From positions 18,238 through 82,237 of the forward strand of contig NZ_PSTQ01000016.1 of NCBI RefSeq assembly GCF_002931075.1: a stretch of 64,000 nucleotides of DNA, read 5' to 3'. Under the pieces are notes generated by a model. The model worked only from the letters and a program-made list of their open reading frames with translations, made no database searches and was not told the origin of the DNA. Of the stretch, positions 60,319 to 64,000 are shown piece by piece; positions within the stretch are counted from its first letter, which is position 1, and each line of letters begins with the position of its first letter. The translations under genes were made by a program, and so were the position numbers. This DNA comes from Pseudoclavibacter sp. AY1F1. Its GTDB lineage: Bacteria > Actinomycetota > Actinomycetes > Actinomycetales > Microbacteriaceae.

Positions 60319-61707
60319 TCAGACCAGCACCTCTCCCCTGCCCGTCGCGGCGAGCAGCCCCGCCGTCTCGGAGTACACGAGCTCGCCCCGCGAAAACGTG
60401 TGCGTCACACTGCCGCCTGGCGACATGCCCTCGTACGGCGTCCAGCCGGCGTTCGACAGCATCCGGTCGAGTTCGATGGATGCGTCTCCCGGCGCGAACA
60501 CGACGATGTCGGCGTCCTTTCCCACCTCGAGCGAACCCTTGCGAGCGTCGAGGCCGTAGCGTCGCGCCGGGGCGAGCGTGAGCGCATCCACCGCCTGCGA
60601 CAGCAGCCCCTCGGACGGGTCGCGGCGGAGCGCCCCGCCAATCGTCGCGGCCACGAGCGTCTGCACACCGGGCGCGCCCGAGCTGTTGTCGAGCATGACC
60701 TCGTGCTCCTTCAGCTCACGCGACCACGGCGCGTGGTCGGAGCTGACGACGCTCACCGCGCCGCGGCCGATGCGGTCCCACAGGCCCTCACGGGCGGCGG
60801 CATCACGCAGAGGCGGGTTGATCTTGAGGTGCCCGCGCTGCGTCTCGAGGTCGTCCTGGGTGAAGGTCAGGTAGTGCGGGCACGTCTCAAGCGTCACGTC
60901 GGCGCCCTGCGAGCGGTACCACTCGACGAGGTCGACGCTGCGCGGCAACGACAGGTGGCAGACGTGCAGGCGAGCGCCGGTGTTCGCCGCGACCTCGAGA
61001 GCCGTCAGCACGCCGAGCGTCTCCGAGACGGGCGGCCGCGACCGCGAGTGCGACTGCGGGTCGGTGCTGCCCGCCGCGCGCTCTTCCTGGAGCAGCGACT
61101 GGATGATCTCGTTGTTCTCCGCGTGCGTGCAGAGGGTGCGGCCGGCGTCCCGCACGGCGGCCATGACGCTCAGCAGCTCGCGGTCGTTGATGCGAGGGAA
61201 CCGCGTCTCGTGCGTGTGGAAGAGGGAGACCTTGAAGCCCACGGCGCCAGACTCTGCGAGCTCGCCCGCCGCGCGCCACCCGCCGCCAGGAGCGAGCGTG
61301 CCGAGGAGCGCGATGTCGATGTGTGCCTCGTCGTTCGCGAGGTCCTGCTTCGCGCGCAGCTTGTCGAGGCTGTTGATGGGGCCGGTGCCGTCGTACGGCA
61401 TCTCCACGATCGTCGTCACGCCGCCCGCCGCGGCGGCACGCGTCGATGCCGCGATGCCTTCGCCGCCGTGCGAGAGGGAGTGCACGTGAGCATCCACGAC
61501 GCCGGGCAGCACGTAGGAGTCCCCGACGTCGACCAGGCGCACGCCAGCAGGCGCAGGCGAGCGTGATGCCCCTGTGTGCACCGCGACGATGCGCGGGCCC
61601 GCAGCCCAGACCTCGCCCGGCCCCCAGACGCCTCGCGCATCCCGGATCCTCCCGCGCACGATGAGGGTCGCGACGAGGTCTTCTGGCGGCTGCACGGCTG
61701 GCTCCAT
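60319..61707 (-). CDS. Cyclic amidohydrolase (hydantoinase/allantoinase type)
   Basis: 462 aa from ATG 61707 (GTG 61713 possible). Binuclear metal site complete: DAHVHS (His74, His76), carbamylated Lys159 in GAVGFKVSLFHT, His195 in THAENNE, His251 in HVCHLS, and Asp324 in SSDHAPWSREL. TCPHYLTFTQDDL is the substrate-loop signature shared by hydantoinases and allantoinases. First gene of the operon. By context it opens the hydantoin ring of hydantoin-5-propionate to N-carbamoylglutamate; an allantoinase role (with the M20 enzyme as allantoate amidohydrolase) is the main alternative. Confidence 0.9.
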   Translation of the reverse strand: MEPAVQPPEDLVATLIVRGRIRDARGVWGPGEVWAAGPRIVAVHTGASRSPAPAGVRLVDVGDSYVLPGVVDAHVHSLSHGGEGIAASTRAAAAGGVTTIVEMPYDGTGPINSLDKLRAKQDLANDEAHIDIALLGTLAPGGGWRAAGELAESGAVGFKVSLFHTHETRFPRINDRELLSVMAAVRDAGRTLCTHAENNEIIQSLLQEERAAGSTDPQSHSRSRPPVSETLGVLTALEVAANTGARLHVCHLSLPRSVDLVEWYRSQGADVTLETCPHYLTFTQDDLETQRGHLKINPPLRDAAAREGLWDRIGRGAVSVVSSDHAPWSRELKEHEVMLDNSSGAPGVQTLVAATIGGALRRDPSEGLLSQAVDALTLAPARRYGLDARKGSLEVGKDADIVVFAPGDASIELDRMLSNAGWTPYEGMSPGGSVTHTFSRGELVYSETAGLLAATGRGEVLV

Positions 61708-61717
61708 GCACACAGAA

Positions 61718-61754
61718 TAAGAACGTTGCCGGCGTTTGGGCTACTACGTTCTTA
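61718..61754. promoter_or_regulatory. Inverted repeat upstream of the hydantoinase operon
   Basis: TAAGAACGT (61718-61726) and ACGTTCTTA (61746-61754) are perfect 9-bp arms with a 19-nt spacer, directly before the operon start at 61707. A candidate IclR operator; the two half-sites lie on the same DNA face at 28-bp separation. Confidence 0.55.
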
Positions 61755-61812
61755 GTTCACGGGATGAATCGCGGATGCCCGTGACGTCGCCGGAGACGAG
61801 GTGGCTTGCTGG

Positions 61813-62307
61813 TCAGCGGATGCGGTGGTGGTCGAAGACGATGCTCGTGCGCGTGGATGCGACGGCGGGGTGCGTCGACAGGTGCGCCACCACGAACTCC
61901 CGCACGTCATTCGAGTCGCGCACGGCGACGTGCACGATGAAGTCCTCCGAGCCACCCAGGAAAAAGATCTGCACGACCTCAGGGAGCGCCCGCATCTCCT
62001 CAGCGAAATGCGCGAGCTCCTGCCGCTTCCCCGACCGGATGTTGACGCTGATGAGCGCCTGTAGGGCCAGGCCAAGCTGCGGCAGGCCCACATCCGCCGT
62101 GAATCTCGTGATCACGCCGCGGGCGACCAGCGAACGCACCCGCGCGATGCAGGTCGATTGCGCGATGCCGACGGCGTTCGCGAGCTGCGTGTTCGACTGC
62201 CGAGAGTCGGCCTGCAGCAGCTCGACGAGTTTGCGGTCGATGTCGTCGAGCGCACCCGCATCCGCACCCCGAAGTTCCTTCGGCGTTCCATTCATCCCAG
62301 CCCCCAT
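61813..62307 (-). CDS. aldR: Lrp/AsnC family regulator (AldR-like)
   Basis: 164 aa. HTH in DDIDRKLVELLQADSRQSNTQLANAVGIAQSTCIARVRSLVARGVI (residues about 21-65) and RAM domain with FFLGGSEDFIVHVAVRD and a C-terminal VASTRTSIVFDHH. ATG at 62307 (a second Met four residues on). It is divergent from alanine dehydrogenase, the same arrangement as AldR-ald in other actinobacteria, so it most likely activates ald in response to alanine. Tandem 21-bp repeats lie in the region between. Confidence 0.9.
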   Translation of the reverse strand: MGAGMNGTPKELRGADAGALDDIDRKLVELLQADSRQSNTQLANAVGIAQSTCIARVRSLVARGVITRFTADVGLPQLGLALQALISVNIRSGKRQELAHFAEEMRALPEVVQIFFLGGSEDFIVHVAVRDSNDVREFVVAHLSTHPAVASTRTSIVFDHHRIR

Positions 62308-62399
62308 CGGTCACAGATTTCTACCGATTCTGCACCAGAGTTCGCGGATTCTTCGGCGTTCAACCTGTTCGAAACACTTTCTGCGCATGATTTCCCCAG

Positions 62400-62441
62400 A
62401 GTTGAGTCGAATCAGCAGGTAGTTGAGTCGAATCAGCAGGT
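62400..62441. promoter_or_regulatory. Tandem 21-bp direct repeats between aldR and ald
   Basis: AGTTGAGTCGAATCAGCAGGT is present twice head to tail (62400-62420, 62421-62441), 38 nt before the ald ATG. A 21-bp period is two helical turns, as expected for stacked AldR dimers, and the repeats may also be a recent duplication. Confidence 0.55.
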
Positions 62442-62478
62442 AACTTCACCGAACCGGCACTGACACAAAGAGGTAATC

Positions 62479-63600
62479 ATGCGCATCGGGATCCCGGCAG
62501 AGATCAAAAACAACGAGAACCGCGTCGCCATCACGCCGGCCGGAGTGCACGAGCTCGTGCGGCACGGCCACGAGGTGTTCATCGAGGCTGGCGCCGGACT
62601 CGGCTCAGGCAACACCGACGAGGCCTACAGCACGGCCGGCGCGAGCATCCTCACTACGGCCGACGAGGTGTGGGCCCGCGCCGAGCTGCTCCTGAAGGTC
62701 AAGGAGCCCATCGCATCCGAGTACCGCCACATGCGGCCAGACCTCGTGCTCTTCACCTACCTGCACCTCGCCGCCGACCGCGCGCAGACCGAGGCGCTCG
62801 CCAGCGCAGGCACCACCGCGATCGCCTACGAGACGGTGCAGCTACCCAACCGCTCACTGCCGCTGCTCACCCCCATGAGCGAAGTCGCCGGTCGCCTCGC
62901 GACACAGGTTGGCGCATACCACCTCATGAAGGCCGCCGGCGGGCGAGGCATGCTGCTCGGCGGCGTCCCTGGAACGCCGAAGGCGAAGGTCGTTGTCATC
63001 GGCGGCGGCGTCGCCGGCGAGCATGCGGCCGCGAACGCCGTCGGCATGGGCGCCGACGTCACCATCATCGACCTCAACATCCCCCGGCTCCGGGAGCTCG
63101 AGGTGCAGTTCCAGGGCAAGATCCAGACGCGTGCATCATCGGCGTACGAGATCGCAGGGCAACTCGCCGAGGCCGACCTCGTCGTCGGCTCGGTGCTCAT
63201 CCCGGGGGCCGCCGCCCCGAAGCTCGTCACCGACGACATGGTGGCAGGCATGAAGCACGGGTCAATGCTCGTCGACATCGCCATCGACCAGGGCGGATGC
63301 TTCGAGGGCTCCCACCCGACGACCCACGACGACCCGACGTTCCCCGTGCACAACTCGATCTACTACTGCGTCGCCAACATGCCCGGCGCCGTGCCGGAGA
63401 CCTCGACGCGCGCGCTCACGAACGCGACGCTGCCTTACGTGACCGCGATCGCCGACAAGGGCTGGAAGCGCGCCATGCAGGAGAACCCCGCGCTCGCGCT
63501 CGGCCTCAACGTGCACGGTGGGCACATCACCAACCGCGGCGTCGCAACGGCCCTCGGCCTCGAGTACCGCCCCGTCGACGAGGTCCTCGCCGCGGAATAG
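62479..63600 (+). CDS. ald: Alanine dehydrogenase
   Basis: NAD-dependent L-alanine dehydrogenase (alanine <-> pyruvate + NH4+), 373 aa, the usual length. N-terminal MRIGIPAEIKNNENRVAITPAGV, substrate residues in LLKVKEP and FTYLHLAADR, NAD fold VVVIGGGVAGEHAAANAVGMGADVTIIDLN near residue 172, and VDIAIDQGGCFEGSHPTTHDDP. ATG at 62479 after AAAGAGG. Divergent from the AldR-like regulator. Besides alanine use it recycles NADH, which suits the neighbouring amino-acid catabolic genes. Confidence 0.96.
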   Translation: MRIGIPAEIKNNENRVAITPAGVHELVRHGHEVFIEAGAGLGSGNTDEAYSTAGASILTTADEVWARAELLLKVKEPIASEYRHMRPDLVLFTYLHLAADRAQTEALASAGTTAIAYETVQLPNRSLPLLTPMSEVAGRLATQVGAYHLMKAAGGRGMLLGGVPGTPKAKVVVIGGGVAGEHAAANAVGMGADVTIIDLNIPRLRELEVQFQGKIQTRASSAYEIAGQLAEADLVVGSVLIPGAAAPKLVTDDMVAGMKHGSMLVDIAIDQGGCFEGSHPTTHDDPTFPVHNSIYYCVANMPGAVPETSTRALTNATLPYVTAIADKGWKRAMQENPALALGLNVHGGHITNRGVATALGLEYRPVDEVLAAE

Positions 63601-63773
63601 CCGCCGCGTGACTGCCGAGTGACCGCCGCGCACCGCCCTGCGCTGCCAACCACGAACCCTGCGATGGCCACGGGGGTCCGCCCGGCGCTCGCTCTCCCCG
63701 ATACTTGCTCTCGCCGACGTTGGGTCTGCCCGCTGCTGGCTCTGGACAGCGCAGTGTGCTCGGCTCAGCCGCG

Positions 63774-63843
63774 AACTTCGGTGACAGATCACCTGTCAGT
63801 TCCGATTTCCGGACCGATTTCCTCGAGTTGTCACCAAAGTTTG
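63774..63843. repeat. Palindromic element C
   Basis: Arms GAACTTCGGTGACA (63774-63787) and TGTCACCAAAGTTT (63830-63843), pairing at 14 positions with two G-T type mismatches, plus an inner GACAG/CTGTC hairpin at the left arm. Related to elements at 28937, 47432 and 47559. Confidence 0.7.
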
Positions 63844-63928
63844 GGCCGCGAACGTGGACCGCGGGCTCGGACCGCGGGCTCGAAATCGCGGGGCGAGCTG
63901 ATGTTGACCCGCGTCGCGGGGCATCACG

Positions 63929-63990
63929 AACGCTGCCCGGCGTTTCGGCCTCTGGAGGAGACTCCAGAGGGCGAAACGCCGGGCAGCGTT
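63929..63990. terminator. Long bidirectional hairpin near the window end
   Basis: 19-bp perfect arms (63929-63947, 63972-63990), one G-G mismatch, then a further 9-bp stem (63949-63957, 63962-63970) closed by a GAGA loop. A strong terminator, either for ald or for a convergent gene beyond the window. Confidence 0.75.
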
Positions 63991-64000
63991 CCCTTTGGGG

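Larger units (their letters stand above)
63601..64000. other. Non-coding 3' region after ald
   Basis: 400 bp to the window end without a convincing gene. It contains palindromic element C (63774-63843), a 13-nt tandem duplication GACCGCGGGCTCG (63858-63870 and 63871-63883) and a strong hairpin terminator (63929-63990). Confidence 0.65.

Noticed and set aside
1..64000. tRNA or rRNA genes, CRISPR array, prophage, insertion sequence
   Set aside because: I saw no tRNA T-loop context, no rRNA, no regularly spaced repeat-spacer pattern, and no transposase, integrase or phage structural gene.

Overview
The window is 64 kb of very GC-rich, gene-dense DNA with many 4- and 8-nt gene overlaps, frequent GTG/TTG starts and many actinobacterial families (DUF3073, FprA-type ferredoxin/flavodoxin reductase, YkoEDC-type ECF transporter, BlaI/M56 pair, PadR-DUF4097 pair, paired CrcB proteins, ald with a divergent AsnC regulator). 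It looks like chromosome of a high-GC Gram-positive bacterium, probably Microbacteriaceae or a close relative; the family assignment is inference. I see no rRNA, tRNA, CRISPR array, transposase or prophage.

Layout. 1-7.5 kb: a partial Gfo/Idh/MocA oxidoreductase divergent from a LacI regulator, a GNAT acetyltransferase, a PLP amino-acid decarboxylase divergent from a LysR regulator, an aldo/keto reductase and a membrane-anchored zinc metallopeptidase. 7.6-16.5 kb: an amino-acid catabolism island with aldehyde dehydrogenase, a homoserine dehydrogenase without an ACT domain, an APC permease, an alanine-racemase-family enzyme, two IclR regulators, a cyclase-family hydrolase with a NIF3/PII-like N-terminal domain, and an AsnC regulator. 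16.5-27.3 kb: flavodoxin with its reductase, an acyl-CoA oxidase, a NarL/histidine-kinase system feeding a NatAB-like ABC exporter, and a BlaI-M56 pair. 27.4-30.7 kb: a thiamine-precursor ECF transporter (ykoEDC). 31-40 kb: an RGG-rich DEAD-box helicase, then a cell-surface polysaccharide locus (DPBB secreted protein, polysaccharide deacetylase, epimerase, nucleotide-sugar dehydrogenase, divergent processive GT2). 40-55 kb: RND exporter, YdcF protein, DUF4097-PadR operon, paired fluoride channels, an FtsX-type ABC exporter, a flavoprotein, and small conserved proteins. 55-63.6 kb: a catabolic operon followed by aldR/ald.

The most interesting system is the minus-strand operon at 55184-61707: a cyclic amidohydrolase, an IclR regulator, a divergent urocanase, a DUF917 protein (the fold now associated with S-methyl-thiohydantoin desulfurase) and an M20 N-carbamoyl-amino-acid hydrolase. 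Read together these match a route from a (thio)urocanate-type compound through a hydantoin and N-carbamoylglutamate to glutamate, as in ergothioneine or S-methyl-ergothioneine breakdown, rather than the usual Hut pathway. No lyase for the first step is in the window.

The second notable feature is a family of long imperfect palindromes whose arms share the core AACTTCGGTGAC. They occur at 47432-47503, 47559-47630 and 63774-63843, and one lies inside the coding sequence of ykoD (28937-29008), exactly in the linker between its two ATPase domains. Several clean candidate operators (AsnC, BlaI, PadR, LysR and ald types) sit between divergent genes.
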